The notes under the pieces were generated by a model, which saw nothing but the letters and a program-made list of their open reading frames with translations, did not search any database and had not been told where the DNA came from. Position numbers and translations under genes: made by a program. Shown here in pieces: positions 1-12,869 of a stretch of 64,000 bases of DNA. The stretch comes from Acanthochlamys bracteata (taxonomy: Eukaryota > Streptophyta > Magnoliopsida > Pandanales > Velloziaceae): NCBI GenBank assembly GCA_019914995.1, contig CM034130.1, forward strand, positions 7,006,001 to 7,070,000, read 5' to 3'. Position 1 is the stretch's first letter; every line of letters begins with the position of its first letter.

Positions 1-390
1 AAATCAAGTCTAGGAGATGCAACGAGGACACTTTTGTTCTCAAGTTGGTGGAATATGGAACATGTAATTGTATCGTGGTATTAATTTCTTGACAAGCAAT
101 TATGGTTTATGGTTCAGGCTCATGTGTGATCTGTTCTTGGTGAGTGGTGCCTGCTTTATGGCATCTTGACAGTAAAGTTTATGTGAAATGTGAATTAAGC
201 TTCTTCCTTATTGCTGTAAGCATGTCCAAATGGAAATTATGCAAGCTTGTAACTAGCTCCCCATATATATGCCTCATCTTGTATTGTCCTTTGTGATTTT
301 TGTTAAGGTTGCACATTATGTTTTTAATTTTTTTAATTTTTTTGACAAACTATTCCATCAACTTATCTCCATCTTAATCTTACAATGAAG

Positions 391-2379
391 GGCTGTACGG
401 ATTGCACCTTTCTATAATAGATTGGCTTACTCAGTTCCATCTGCTTTCATGGGGCTGAGATGCTTTGCTAATTATGAAGCATTGCGGTTCGCTAAATCCA
501 TAAGAGATCTTGGAGATAAGATTGTGGAAAGAATGACAAAGAGGAGTTCTAATAGTGGGGGGAAATATGTTTCCATCCACCTTCGCTTTGAAGAGGTACT
601 GATATTTGGAACTGAATTATCTAGAATCAACTATTTAAAATATGCTAAATCTCTATTTATAGGATATTGTGGCCTACACATATTGTACTTACGATGGTAG
701 CAACAAAGTGAAGCGTGAATTAGATAATGTTCGTGAAAGAAGTTGGAGAGGAAAGTTTAGAAGGCCCGGTAGAGATGATAGTCCAGAAGGAAACAGACAG
801 AAGGGAAAGTGTCCGCTGACTCCGGTGGAGGTGTGTATCTGATGTAGATTACATTTCAAGTTTCTAGCGAATATATTCATTTATTTCAATTTCAAATTGA
901 TGTTTCTGTTATGAGTCATCGCATCCATTATTTCTGAAGGAAAACATCTAGCTCAGTGAAAACTCAATTTAAACCTCTACTTCCTCATTTGAAACCCATT
1001 TAAACCTCTCTGCTTTCTACATAGGCATAATTGCTGCTTTAAATCTAGCATGTGTTTGTGTATGTACATCTCCCTGAAGATGGCGATGTCAACTGCTAAG
1101 ATTTTCAGTAATCTTATATGCGAAAGATGAATTAGTTATGCTGCATTGATTTTGTAACATATTCTCAGGTAGCAATGATGCTGAGAGGCATGGGGTTTGA
1201 TAATTCAACTCCAATTTATGTTGCTTCTGGTAAACTTTACAATGAGGAAAAACATATGGCGCCCCTTAGAAAGATGTTTCCACTTCTTGAGACAAAGGAG
1301 ACTCTGGCTTCAGAGGAGGAACTTGCACCGTTTAAGGTAACATACTTCAAGAAATATAATACAATAATTGAATGTAGAAAATGGTATAAATCTGAATTGT
1401 TCTGAAAGGTTCTTGCAATTGTTTTTTTGTCTCCGTACTGCTTCAGAGGAAGGATTATGCTTCCATGCTTCTTTGCTTTCATCAATTCTCTGAAGTATCG
1501 CTCCAGTTTCCTGGAATCATCTGTATTCAGGGTTCATGTATTTTTCAATTCATTAAATAGTTGTCTAGATTACTTAGGTATGGAATCTATCTTCGTATCC
1601 TGATTAACGTTTGAGCCAAAACATCAAACTGGAATATGTTAATGACTTGTTGTGGTAGAATTTGTTTTTTACGGACATATAGGCCTATTCCCTTATATAG
1701 TACTCCTAGCTGTGTTGGATATTGCAACAGAACGCCTTGTGAATCCAATTCATCATAAGGTTAATGCCTTGACTAAGACATCCTTTGTCTTCTGCATTTG
1801 GAATTCTATCACTAAACTACTTGCCATGTTTTGTTCTTTCTCATTGTTGGTCAATGTTCAAAAAATTTTGATGAGCTTTTCAACTGTGCTTAAATGGTTA
1901 TAACTTAGAAGAGAACTGGCAATCATTGTTGTTATTTTAACAATTTGTGGTTTATTATTTAGGGATACTCATCTCGGTTAGCAGCAATTGACTACACCGT
2001 CTGTACTCAGAGTGAAGTATTTGTCACCACGCAAGGTGGCAACTTCCCACACTTTATGATCGGGCATAGACGTTTTCTTTACAATGGCCATGCAAAGACG
2101 ATCAATCCTGAAAAGAAGAGATTGGTATTGTCTTTTGACAACCCTAAGATTAGGTAATATTCAACTTCCTTTGTGTTAGTTTCACACCATCTACATGCTG
2201 GTGCATGGTTCTGTTTTCTTTACCTTCAGCACTTATTTTGTAGTTGGGACGAGTTCAAAACGAATATGCAGGATGCATATCGCCACAGTGACTCACGAGG
2301 GGTAGCACTGAGAAGATCGGATCAATGTGTCTACACTTACCCAATGCCTGATTGCATGTGCCAGGTGGCAGAGAGCTAA
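391..2379 (+). CDS. O-fucosyltransferase family protein, 3' part (5' end outside window)
   Basis: Five exons are read as 391-595, 663-830, 1169-1336, 1963-2153 and 2244-2379 (stop TAA at 2377-2379), giving the last ~288 residues. The junctions keep one frame and have GT-AG ends; the first acceptor (AG at 389-390) is the least certain. Family hallmarks of the plant GDP-fucose O-fucosyltransferase-like (GT65/GT106-related) group are visible: HLRFEED in exons 1-2, the substrate-pocket motif [10 protein letters not shown] in exon 4, and the C-terminal MPDCMC. Members are normally Golgi type II membrane enzymes acting on glycans or cell-wall polymers; the N-terminal anchor and first catalytic half lie upstream of position 1. 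The exact acceptor substrate cannot be told from sequence. No damage is seen in the visible exons. Confidence 0.9.
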
Positions 2380-3702
2380 ACTTTGCCGAGATGTACAAAG
2401 AGCGAGGGTGGAACTGTTTGTCATATATAGGCTATTGTTGATACACGGTGTAAGTAGCAGTCAGTCCAATAGGAATCATTCAATTATGTCCTAGAAATTC
2501 ATTCCATTCTTTGTAGGTTGATCTTAAGGGAAGGTTTCCCCACCTTTTTTTGTATTTAATAGTGATCCACAATTCAGCTGCCTGGTGTCTATAGCTCAAT
2601 GTACAAACTCTTTGATTACATAGGTAGGGCAGCTTATAGAGTTTGATTTTTATTTTTTGTAACAGTTGTCCAACTAGGTAAATAATCATTACTCCATTTA
2701 AGATAGGATTATTTGACATACTATTGACTTCTCTGGAACGCTTCGACATGTTAGATGTGATGGCAGCGTATATTTTACTTGCTCAAAAAAAGATTTGAGT
2801 ATATTTCTGGTAGTAGATATTTTAGAAGTAGATATTTAGAAATCTCAGATATTTTTGTCGATCTGTGGTGGGTATGCAATGCAGTAAGCAAGAGAATGCA
2901 GATTCCTTTAGGTCGCGTGAATATCTGCGGACGTCGGTATGTCAGCTGAAATATGGACATCTTTGATGATGTGATGTGAACATAACAGCGTGCCACAAAT
3001 AACTAACTAATGTATTGCTTTGTGTCATCTGCATTATTGAAGGTTATTGAGTAACCATATGAATACAAGACATGCAACGCACGATAGCAGTAGGCAGAAG
3101 ATTAGTTCGAGTAATCATCTCATGTGTCATTAGCTGAATAATCTCTTGTTTTGCAAGTATACCTTGCTGCAATTATTGCTAATTACTAACGTGCAAGTGT
3201 TCTTCTACATCTATCCGGCTTTAATGACTCGGCCATTCATATCAACATCTAGCTCAAACCCGAAGTCGATCGTTTCTCATAAACGCTAAAATAAAGCCAA
3301 TGGTTCCAACACAAACAGTAAACGCGTCAGGACGGAGTACCTTTGCGCTCTTTACATTAATATCCCTCGGGCAAAAAAGAAAAGTAAAAGAAAGAACGGA
3401 AGAAATAAAGCAGCAGTTATGCTTTCTCAGCTTTCGATCCCGTTTCGATTCGTTTCACAATTAAATTAACAACAAGTTCCAGATAGAGTTTACCAGCAAC
3501 ATTCAGATAGAGTTTACCAGTTTTAACTAACGGAATAGAAACAAGTAGTACACCTGAAAAGAGGGAAGTAGATTAAATTGTTCATATTCATCAGTTTCAT
3601 GGATTCAAATTACATCCAGTTTCTTTCTTTCTAATCTAAATACACAAGAGTGAGTGAACAGACTCAATACAACCCAACGCTATTACTGATTGTTTGATTA
3701 AT
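2380..3702. other. Intergenic, no gene seen
   Basis: This holds the 3' flank of the O-fucosyltransferase gene and the 3' flank of the convergent small gene at 3703-4122. No open frame with recognisable protein similarity is seen, and no repeat of the families described elsewhere. Base composition is less AT-extreme than the repeat-filled spacers. Confidence 0.6.
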
Positions 3703-4122
3703 TTATTGATTCTCGTCACAGCCCAAGGCGGACGCAACCAATCGAATTTGGTCTTCCAAATACCGGTGCAGCAGTTGCCGCTTCTCCTTAGCCTTCATGT
3801 CACCTCCGCCAGTGATCTCTTCTTCTCCTCGGCGGCGATAGGTTCTCTTTCGCTTTGATGGCCTCGTTAGACGACAGAGAGCGGAGAAGACAAAGAAAAG
3901 AGGGATGAACGCGCAGATTAGCGAAAGTAAAACAGGCGACCACAGGATTAAAAACAGAGCCCAGAAAGCTCGCCACCCTCTTCTCCGCTGCGTTGAATTA
4001 TCCCCGCCGGTGATTGTCGACAGCGAAGGTTGACTGAAATCTAGTTGTTGTTGCTGATTTTTCTTGATTAATTCTTCCTCTTCTTCTTTTTCTCTGTCTA
4101 GTTCTTCAAATCTCGTACACAT
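3703..4122 (-). CDS. Uncharacterised single-span membrane protein, 139 aa
   Basis: An intact single-exon frame of 139 residues begins at ATG 4122-4120 and ends with TGA at 3703. An acidic, Lys/Gln-rich N-terminus (EEEEE and QQQQ runs, residues ~9-26) is followed by a hydrophobic segment at ~54-84 that could be one long or two tightly packed membrane spans (FWALFLILW then LLSLICAFIPLFFVF), then a basic stretch (RPSKRKRTYRRR) and a C-terminal helix-like region. The positive charges after the span suggest that side is cytosolic. The composition is protein-like and the codon context is GC-richer than its surroundings. I do not recognise the family, and no function is assigned. It is convergent with the gene ending at 2379. 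Confidence 0.6.
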   Translation of the reverse strand: MCTRFEELDREKEEEEELIKKNQQQQLDFSQPSLSTITGGDNSTQRRRGWRAFWALFLILWSPVLLSLICAFIPLFFVFSALCRLTRPSKRKRTYRRRGEEEITGGGDMKAKEKRQLLHRYLEDQIRLVASALGCDENQ

Positions 4123-4359
4123 TTTGCTTCATGAACGAATGAATTTTGAATGAATGAAAACCAGAGAGAGATATTTGAAGTAAGAGATAGCTTTGCTTTG
4201 CCGACTCGAAGAAGAACGGAATTTTAGTATAAAATGTGGGCCCACCATGACCACCCCAACTAATTTCCTTTTTGAATTTTTTACAAGGGCAATGTTCCCC
4301 ACGCAAACGCTGGTAGTTAATATCTAATTTTTTTATTGTTGTCAAAAATTTTGTAACTA

Positions 4360-6295
4360 AGACCTTACTCTTTATTTAATCTCCTAATCTCCTATAGGAT
4401 CTATGAAATAGTAATATTATATGCAGAGTTAGTTCCTTTTCGTAAGTTTAGTTATGTGTTAATTAGTATTTTTGAAGTAACAAAAGGCTACATTTGTTTG
4501 TTGCAATAGTTCCACATGATAGTGATTTAAAGTTTTATGTGTTTATTTTGGCCTAAAACGAGATGGTGTGAGATTTTTGGAGTGGTAATCGTTGCTCGGT
4601 TCTTTTAATTTCAAATCACCAATGTGGAAAAGAAGATGATTCCTCGGCGTGTTTCAAGTCAGTAAAATTTTAATTTTTTTTATTAAAATTGGAAATTTTT
4701 ATATTTTATTTGTGTACAGAATTAAAAATTCGAATTTTTAATTTTCAGCTTCATAAATATAATTAATTTTATCTAATAAATAATTACAAGATTTATAATT
4801 TTAAATTTTTTATATAAATATTATATATTATTTTTAATTTAATGTAGTTTTTAATTTCAAAAATTAAAACACTAAAAATTTTATTCCATTTTTATCTCAC
4901 TTTCAAAAATAATTATAATATAAAATTTGAACTCCACTTTTAACCTACTTTAATAAACAATTAATATATAAAAATTAAATTTTATTTTCAACTCATTTTT
5001 CAAAAAATTTTATTTTTTATTTTTATAAAATTCAGTTATATTTATTGTAAACACACTCTTTCTCTTGTAATAATGTTTTTTATGTAGCGGAGGTGGAACC
5101 AACTCAGCTCTGTTCAAAACCTACCACATGCCTTCCTTCTTCTGTCACTGTTTCAGATTTTCACGTCTTTCTTTGCGGGATTGGTTTGGGATGTTGCTTT
5201 ATTTTTTATTGCGACGAATTTAAAATTTTTTTTATAACTAATTAGTTATAAAAAAAATAAATCTAAATTTTTATAAATATAATTCAGAATTATTGATAAA
5301 TAATGTGAAATTAAACTTTTTTTACTATCTGTTTTTCAGCAAAATATTTTTTTTAATTGAACTGATGCGAGCTCTATAATAAATTTGGATAAAATGAACT
5401 ACTTATTTTGTAACGAACTTGAATGAAACAAACTATCTGTTATAAAATAAGTGGACTACTTATTCTAAAATATAATGATTAACTGTTATTGAATGAAATA
5501 GACTACCGGTCTTAAAATGAAGCGAGTTATTTTATCCTAAAATAAAATAAATTATAAAAATCCTGAATAATATGTATAATAAAATTAAACTTAACACACA
5601 TCTTACATCAATCTAGTCTAATCTGCTCTGATAGCGCGCAGATAAAATCTAACGCATAAGTGACCATGACTTAAAATTTTTTTCAAAATTCAATTGGCTA
5701 TAAGAAGAGTGAGCCCAAAATTTAAAACTATAGCTTTTTAAAAACTTCTAATATTATCATAAGAATCTTAATTCTTAAAAAAGATGAAGCGTAAGAATTT
5801 TTGTATAATTACACGTTTGATTTATTTTCATCAAATTATTAAATTATTAAATATATTGTAATTATATTTGGTTCACATTCAATATTAGTAGAAATATGTT
5901 AGTTTTTAAAATAATTACTATAATAAAAAATAACTCATTCGAAAAGTGAAAGGTAGGACGCAGAAGAGAGTGCACCAAAGAAGGTAAGAGATAAGGATAG
6001 CATGGAGTTTCTTTGATAACACTTATAGCAAAGCAGATAGAGATGGCATTTGAATTAGTGGATCGGTTATGAATTAATTTATTTAATAAATAGATCAAAT
6101 TTATTTAATTTTAATTTAATTTATATATTTATATGAATAAAAAATTTTAATTCTAATTCGATTTAAATAAATCAGTTTTGAATTAAAATTTTAATTTGAG
6201 TCATATGTTATCATTTTTAAAATATATAGTAATATGTACAAATCATGAAGATATCCACCGCAAGAAAATCCAACTGCCAGCGAACCACTTCTTGG
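4360..6295. other. AT-rich intergenic spacer
   Basis: Long A/T runs with no supportable gene. It includes a degenerate short tandem repeat (5393-5545, listed separately). The small open frames here are short, low in complexity and lack recognisable motifs. Confidence 0.6.
5393..5545. repeat. Degenerate tandem repeat
   Basis: Related units containing a 'gaactacttattttgta' or 'gactacttattctaaaa' core followed by a 'cttgaatgaaac' or 'attgaatgaaatag' core recur roughly three times with substitutions and length changes. Period is irregular (~50-60 bp). Confidence 0.4.
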
Positions 6296-6514
6296 ACTGT
6301 TTAGTTCAGCTTACTAAAAAAATAATTTTTTAATATATATTTTATAAATATTTAAAAAATTAATTTAAAATTTTAAAAAATATAAAAACATTTTACCTAA
6401 TAAAATTTTTTATTTTTATTATTTTTTTAAAAATAAAAAAATAAAATTTATTTTTCAAAAAACTAAAAATATTTTTTATTTTAAAAACACTCCCACTCCA
6501 ACTCCCAAACGCTT
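6296..6514 (-). repeat. Family A AT-rich palindromic repeat, copy 1
   Basis: It begins with an end resembling GTTTAGTTCAGCTT and closes with CTCCCAAACGCTTCC, and the interior matches the other family A copies in reverse orientation (TTTTACCTAATAAAATTTTT core). The ends are roughly inverted to each other, which fits a MITE-like element. Confidence 0.6.
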
Positions 6515-6888
6515 CCTCAATTAGAGGACCCCTTGTATCGGGTATTTTCATATCAATCTTTCAAAATAATCACATAGAGAGAACCAATTTTTACTGTAGC
6601 TGTACTTCAATTTCTTCGTACTAATTTTAGAGAAGCCAAATTGCAGTTTTATTCTTTAGGTTTTACGAGTTGTAAAATCAAATTGACTTTTGAGTTTAAT
6701 AAAGATCAAATAAATAAATCCGTAGGTTTCATCTTTTGCCCATGTCAACATTGTTTCATGATTTGCGACAATAACAAATTTGATAAACAAAAACATCAAT
6801 TTAAGAACGACGTACAAGTTGTTGATTGATTTTTAAGTTTGCCAAATGTAACTCTCCAAAACGTGGACAAATATTGATCAATTATTAA

Positions 6889-7132
6889 GAGAGTGTTTAA
6901 AAAATAAAATTTTTTTGAAATAAAAAATATTTTTATTTTTTTTAAAAATGAGTTTTTTTTATTTTTAAAAAAATAATAAAAATATATAATAAAAAAATTT
7001 CACTACGTAAAATTTTCTACACTTTCTAAATTTTTAAATAAATTTTTTATATATTAATAAAATATATATTAAAAAATATAAAATAAAAAATAATTAAAAA
7101 ATAATTTTTGAAAAGCTAAATCAAACGTGCTC
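6889..7132 (+). repeat. Family A AT-rich palindromic repeat, copy 2
   Basis: Forward copy: GAGAGTGTTT end, interior core TTTCACTACGTAAAATTTTC, then the closing end CTAAATCAAACGTGCTC. It lies 0.4 kb from copy 1 in the opposite orientation. Confidence 0.65.
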
Positions 7133-7632
7133 TAAATGTAATAAGGATCAATTTGTTATAACTCCTTAATCAAGGACATAAATGTATTAACCCAAAAGTA
7201 GTAAGTCATATAGTTTTACTGTTGTAGAACACATTTGAGAAAAAAAATTATAAATCTAATATTTTAAAGAAATTTAAGAAACATATTTAAAATTTTCATA
7301 AAATTATATATATTAATTATCTGTGACATATATTTTATGTATATTCTTAAAATTTAAAAAACTTTTATCCACTGTATACTTCTTTTTAGTTTTGAAAAGT
7401 TTAAAAACTATACCAAATTACCAATATCACTTTGGCCATGTGCCTACTGCGTAGGTGCTAAAACATACAATTAGGAGAAGATCGATAAGATAAGGAATAG
7501 TTTTCCTTCTAATTGACAAAATTTACACTGATGCTACTTTACCATCTGCATTAACGTGTGTATTCCTAAGTCTTTCTTTCTCTTTCTCTTTTTCTTTTCA
7601 CAAATTTACAGCAACTACAACTGTGGTCAGTG

Positions 7633-10600
7633 TCATACACCTTCATCATGATTTACTGAAAAGTCGGGTTCTTGTGGTTTCACCAGCTTCGGCATTTTTA
7701 TACTTACGGCCTCATGATCCAACAATATCTGGACCTTCTGATGTGCTCCCTTCTTCGTGTTCTTTGCAAACTTTGAAGCAATAAAAGTAGTACCAAGTGG
7801 ATTAGCATGCTTTTCCTTCTCCTTCGGTGATTCGCCAGTCCTTTCCGGAGTATCTGCAAGCAACGGGGCACCATCGTCCTCAGCTTGCGCGCTGACATCC
7901 ATGTAATGCATGCAGTAGTGGCTTTCTAGCGAAGCCAATTCCCTGGTCAGTTTTCTCTTCTTGAACCTTCTCCAAGCAGCTTGAATGAAGCAAGCTCCCC
8001 ATGTCCTCCATTGATGAGAGTAGTACCTGAAGGCATGTTGAAGCTTCCTGCTGTTTAGACGCTTGAACTGATGAGCAACAAATTTGAGATCTTCAGCTCT
8101 CAGAGCAAATGCTTCTACTTCATCAAGGGCGCGGACAGTTCGAGTTGACAAAGGCATGTTGAGGCTGTGGTTTGGCATCAAGGCCCATGTCAACAGCTCT
8201 TCACCGCCGAAATCCCCAGGTCTAAGCGTTATGCAGTTGAAGAAACCTGTTCTTCCACCATTGGTTGTAGAGCTTTCCAGCTGCCCTCTAATAACAAAGA
8301 TCATTTCATTCACTGGATCACCTTCCCGAACAATGTATGTATCTTTAGTGCTCAGACATGATACCAGGCGTTCGCAAATGGCATCCAGAAGTTGATCATC
8401 CATTTGTGAGAAAAATGGGACCTGCATATTGCATAAACATGAGAAGAATACCTAGTGAAATTAGCTGGAAATTGCAAATCGCCGTTTATATTGGTGAGAG
8501 TAATTAAGATATTTACTTATAAACAACAGAGGTGTTTGCTTATTTATGCTTTAGAGTTCTTATTACTAAGTATACGTGCTTAGTTAAAGACTAGCATGCA
8601 AGGTCCATGTTAGAGGCTAGGATGTAAGCCCAAAGTCTCATACTCACTCGTCTAACAAGAGAGAGACTGAGGTGCCTCTGAATTTCACGACGAAGATCTA
8701 AAGGTAAAGAACGGAGAATGGATTCTTCAGCCACCCCTCTGGTAGCAATCCACTTGTATTGAACAAAGCGGCGAACTCGATCTTGCAAATCATGTGGTAG
8801 CTGGCGATGCCTCATCCACTCCTCAATATCTCTTCGTTTAACCCTCCACTCTTCGACTCTCATGTTGGATGATGCCATGTATGCCTGTAGAGAATATATC
8901 CATTAACATTGGTCAGAGCACTAAATTTCCGACAAAAAGAAGGTGGCCATTCCTACTGGCATAGGCAGGATATAACTGAAGAGTATTCCAAATTCCAATC
9001 ATGATAATCACCTTAGCTGAACTGCAACTACTTTAGAGATAAGTTAACTCAGTACTCGGTAGTGGATTCTTTCTTATGATATAAATTTCTACCAGAGATG
9101 AACTCTAAGAAATTCCCACAAATAGTGTTTTTAAAATATCGGTTACCTGCATCTTGCCGATGAGATGGGCAAATAGAACAAGACCCATGACACAAATGGA
9201 AATGGCAAAAAGTGTCTCTTTCACATATGTGCTTGTATCAAGGTTCTGTCCATAGGAACTGCAAGTAGCAAAAGGCACACTTATGAGAACCACAGAAGTT
9301 TGCATGAAAATTTGTCATGGTTTTCATCTTTCAAAATTGAGTATTGAAAAATCAGAAACTCTCTTCAGAAGATGACGTGGAGCTATGCTTCCTAAGCAAG
9401 ATGTACCTCAAATTTTTCAAACCCCACCATAGACAATACAAATATTTCCCAAGAAATGATGCCCCGACAACCTCTCCATTCAGAACTTCTGCAAACATTC
9501 CAAAATTAAATGTGGTAGTGCTGTTGGTAGCATCACAAGTGTAGACCACAGTCGTATTGCTGAGCCACTCTTGTCTTTGTTCATGCTCTAAGGTACTACA
9601 GTCAAAATAATCCTTGCTACAAAAGCTTCCTTCTTTATCACATTCTGAGATCCAACAAGAATACTGTCGCTCCATCGACAACATGTACCATAATGCCCCT
9701 AGACCCTGCACAGCAGAAAGTCATATCACACTATGTTTTCTTAGGCTTCTAAGAACAATATGTCATCAGAAAGAAGAAATTCTGTATGTACATGACTAGC
9801 CATCATATAAAGGCCTAGATTGTATGCAGCTCCAAACCAGGCACTTCTTGATACAACTCCAGTGAGCCTAACAATCCTTCCGTTCATGAGGATGAAAAGA
9901 AATAATCTCGGAAAATATTGTAGTATAATGATCATGGACAATGTATTGTTAGATTGCCTAGCTGTCTTGTTCTCACTTATAGCTGGTATCACGCCCCAAA
10001 CAATAATCTACAAAACAAAAGAGACGGATGATTAGAACATCAGCAGGTCCAAAATAAAGTCTTCACCAGACATTTGTCATGCAAAACATATGATTTAATA
10101 CAGAGCAATCCAGAAAGTCAAATTGAACTTATTTGCACTCAAGCTGAAGTTCTCATAGAAATTAACAAGAAGTATAATATTAGCAACATCAAGTTGACCA
10201 ACAGTTTACCTACATCTACTTTGAACATTGAACTATTTAACATGATTCCATATTCTAGAAAATTGTGCTCATTTTTCTTTAAAACCTTCCACAAAGAACT
10301 GCAATCATCCTCTAAATGACACTCTCATACAGTTTTACAATCAGTTGGTTCCGTTGTATAAATGACACTCTCATACAGTTTTACAATCAGTTGGTTCCGT
10401 TGTATAAATTTGATGTAATTGGCAACTCACTGCTTTCTCTTGCAATCAGCTTACTACAAATTTTTATGTGGATACTGATTAATGAGCTTCACATGGTAAT
10501 AATCAACACAACAGTAGAACCTGCCAAAGAGGGTCTGATGACAGTGCACAGCAGATACCACAAAGATCATAAAGTTATGAATCTGGCTCAACTGGTTACG

Positions 10601-12073
10601 CTCATGCAAATCTTAATCTTTGATCCACAACATGATCTTCAACTTCAATTTTCCCTGTAACCAACTTGTTGACAACTAATACTCAGGTGTGACTTTATCA
10701 AAATCAGACAGCTTGGTGAAACTCAAATATAACTCTCAAACTGAAATGTTGAGAAAGAAGCAAAATAATTTCATTATCTGTAAACAACACCAATCTGTCA
10801 GTATCACATTTCTTCAATCTTCTGTAAACAACACCAATCTGTCAGTATCACATTTCTTCAATCTTCTTGGGACTATCGAATCCAACATTGTTAGTCAATC
10901 AAGGGATTTCAGCTATTAAACTTCCATGCTTCTTGTTTCTGTCAACCTCAAAGGTCTAGACAATCAGAAACTTCACAAGTCAGAGGCTCCCAACTATCTC
11001 CTATCCAAAAACACTCCTGTCCCAAGTGACAAATTTACTTCGCATTCTCATACCGAAGTCTTTCCTGATCATTTTCTTTGATGCCAGTTGGCAGTCAAAA
11101 TCAAAAAAATGACACAGCATTACGCAATCATGTACTTCTTCAATCTACAATGGACCTTATGAACCTCAGAATATGTTTTTTCTAGAAACACAAGAAAATC
11201 GGTGTTGAAGGAAAAGGGAAAGCAACCGCCACCACCAAGTGTTAGCCTGCTTTAACAAATGCTTGAGCACTATCACTGTCTTAGACATCATGCCATAAAC
11301 ATGACACGCATGTAACAACAGTCGCAGTAATAATAGGAGTCACCAAACGAAGATAGAGTTGGCTACCCGAATTCTTTCACGCCTCTATCCTCAATCTTAA
11401 ATCACATTATCAGCAGTATGCAATAAACAATCAAAGTTCTAAAGCAACGAAAAACAATCCTAAATTCCTAACAGCAATAAATGGGACACAATATAATACA
11501 CACCCATTCTGTTTTACAAAAGGGAGTAAAAGCTACAAAAGGAAAAATGAAAGTGACTTTTATTATATTTACTAAAAACAAAAAAAGAAACGTTAAAACC
11601 TGTGGAATGGGGAGGCTGCAAATAAGATCCATGATGAAATCTCCCTTGAGATAACGGACAGCGATCTGCTGTGGATCAGTAACAAGCTCGCCGCGGCCGA
11701 ACACTCGCGAGCTGGGCGCGATGAACGCGATCCGAAACTTTAAATAAATATTGGCGAAGTAAAATAAATCCGAAATCGTTCTCAATGTTGTACAGATCCC
11801 CGTGATTCTTGGATCAAGCTTCATGCAAACAGGTCCCCCAACATACATGATATAGAAATGGAGCGGGTCGACGAAGAGTCCCAGGAGACACGTGGCTAGA
11901 AACACCGAGTTCCACCATAGAACAAAACTTCCCCCCGGATCGAGGACTGCAGTCTCGCCACCGCGCCCGCGACGACGGTAAAGAAGGCCGAGCTCTCGCG
12001 GCGCTACGCGGCGGAAAGGAAGGAGAAGGGTAGAAGCCGGAGAAGAGAGGGATGATATAAACCCAGATTTCAT
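7633..12073 (-). CDS. CNGC16: Cyclic nucleotide-gated ion channel, CNGC16-like (group III)
   Basis: Six exons (minus strand): 12073-11600, 10007-9792, 9705-9407, 9258-9147, 8884-8648, 8421-7633 (TGA), total 2127 nt, 708 residues, close to the usual ~700 for the family. The protein has a short N-terminus, six membrane spans, a pore loop ending in NLSSYGQNL (~residues 328-336), a C-linker (EEWMRHRQLP, LPLDLRREIQRHL), a cyclic-nucleotide-binding domain with the phosphate-binding cassette GDFGGEELL (~515-523), and an IQ-type calmodulin site CFIQAAWRRFKKRK (~591-604). Plant CNGCs are plasma-membrane Ca2+-permeable cation channels. The linker, CNBD and C-terminal KMPKLVKP motif look most like CNGC16 among CNGC14-18; the subgroup call is from memory of the family and is less sure than the family. 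The first intron is long (~1.6 kb) and carries two tandem duplications. The ATG at 12073 is preceded by out-of-frame ATGs. Confidence 0.93.
10314..10405. repeat. Tandem duplication, 2 x 46 bp, in CNGC intron 1
   Basis: Two adjacent copies of a 46-bp unit beginning AAATGACACTCTCATAC appear identical by eye. They lie inside the first intron of the channel gene. Confidence 0.9.
10777..10864. repeat. Tandem duplication, 2 x 44 bp, in CNGC intron 1
   Basis: Two adjacent copies of a 44-bp unit beginning TCTGTAAACAACACC appear identical by eye. It is unrelated in sequence to the 46-bp pair 0.4 kb away in the same intron. Confidence 0.9.
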
Positions 12074-12092
12074 CGCTCGCGAACATGCGCAT
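11814..12092 (-). promoter_or_regulatory. Out-of-frame overlapping upstream ORF of the CNGC gene
   Basis: An ATG at 12092 (and a second in the same frame at 12086) opens a 92-codon frame that overlaps the channel start (12073) and ends at 11814 inside exon 1. If the transcript starts upstream of 12092, this frame would be met first by scanning ribosomes and could lower channel translation. The transcript start is not known, so the role is an inference. Confidence 0.35.
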
Positions 12093-12675
12093 GGCAGCGA
12101 CGAAAATTTTCAACGACGGTAGTGGTGATCGCCGGCGGTGGGCATGAGAACGAGAGAGAGGGAGAAAATGGCGGGGAATTGAAGAGGTTTTCTCTCCGTC
12201 TTCTCTACGCGCGCACGAAGAAAACGCGGGACCCGTGCAATCGTGTTTTATAAAAAAACCAAATGCAAAGAATCAATGCTTAGACTTGAACTTGAACTTG
12301 ATTTTGATTTGAAATTTTTGCTCCAAGTTTTTTGGGATTCGGATGTCAGCAGGTTTACCGTATTCAACGCCAGTCATTGTATTATGCAGGTTCAACGGTT
12401 GAGTTTCCTCAACACTACTAATCGATGGCTTTTTGGCTCATCAAGAAATTCTTTTTATAAAAATTAAATTATCCAAAAGTGATTCGTAGGGGGAAATCTT
12501 CAAACAAGCACAGAACTGCGCTTTACAGATATCCTATAGAATTTGGAATAATGAAGAATAAGTAGCGTAAAACTTGTTTGATTTTTTATAATTGATTGCA
12601 TTTTGACTATGTTTTTCAACACCTTGAAAATATGAGTTGGGTCAAGTAATGTAACATGAAAATTAACATCCCGGC

Positions 12676-12836
12676 TAAGAGCGTGTTTACTAGATATTAG
12701 AGGTGATTTTTTCAAAAAATTATTTTTATTAACTTTTTTATCAATTTTCTTATTATAAATTTATTTTTTAATAAATCACTTTTATTTTTAGATTTATCTT
12801 TTGAAAATTATGTAAATAAATAAACACGCGCTAAAG
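12676..12836. mobile_element. Short MITE-like element with GCGTGTTTA ends
   Basis: The left end CTAAGAGCGTGTTTA and right end TAAACACGCGCTAAAG are inverted with a perfect 9-bp core (GCGTGTTTA / TAAACACGC). The AT-rich interior is non-coding and the length is ~160 bp. It lies between the divergent CNGC and EMC2 genes. Confidence 0.55.
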
Positions 12837-12869
12837 AGAGAATATTTAAAAGTACATACAAATAAAAAT

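Noticed and set aside
8084..8395. Plus-strand ORFs across CNGC exon 6
   Set aside because: Antisense shadows of the cyclic-nucleotide-binding domain.
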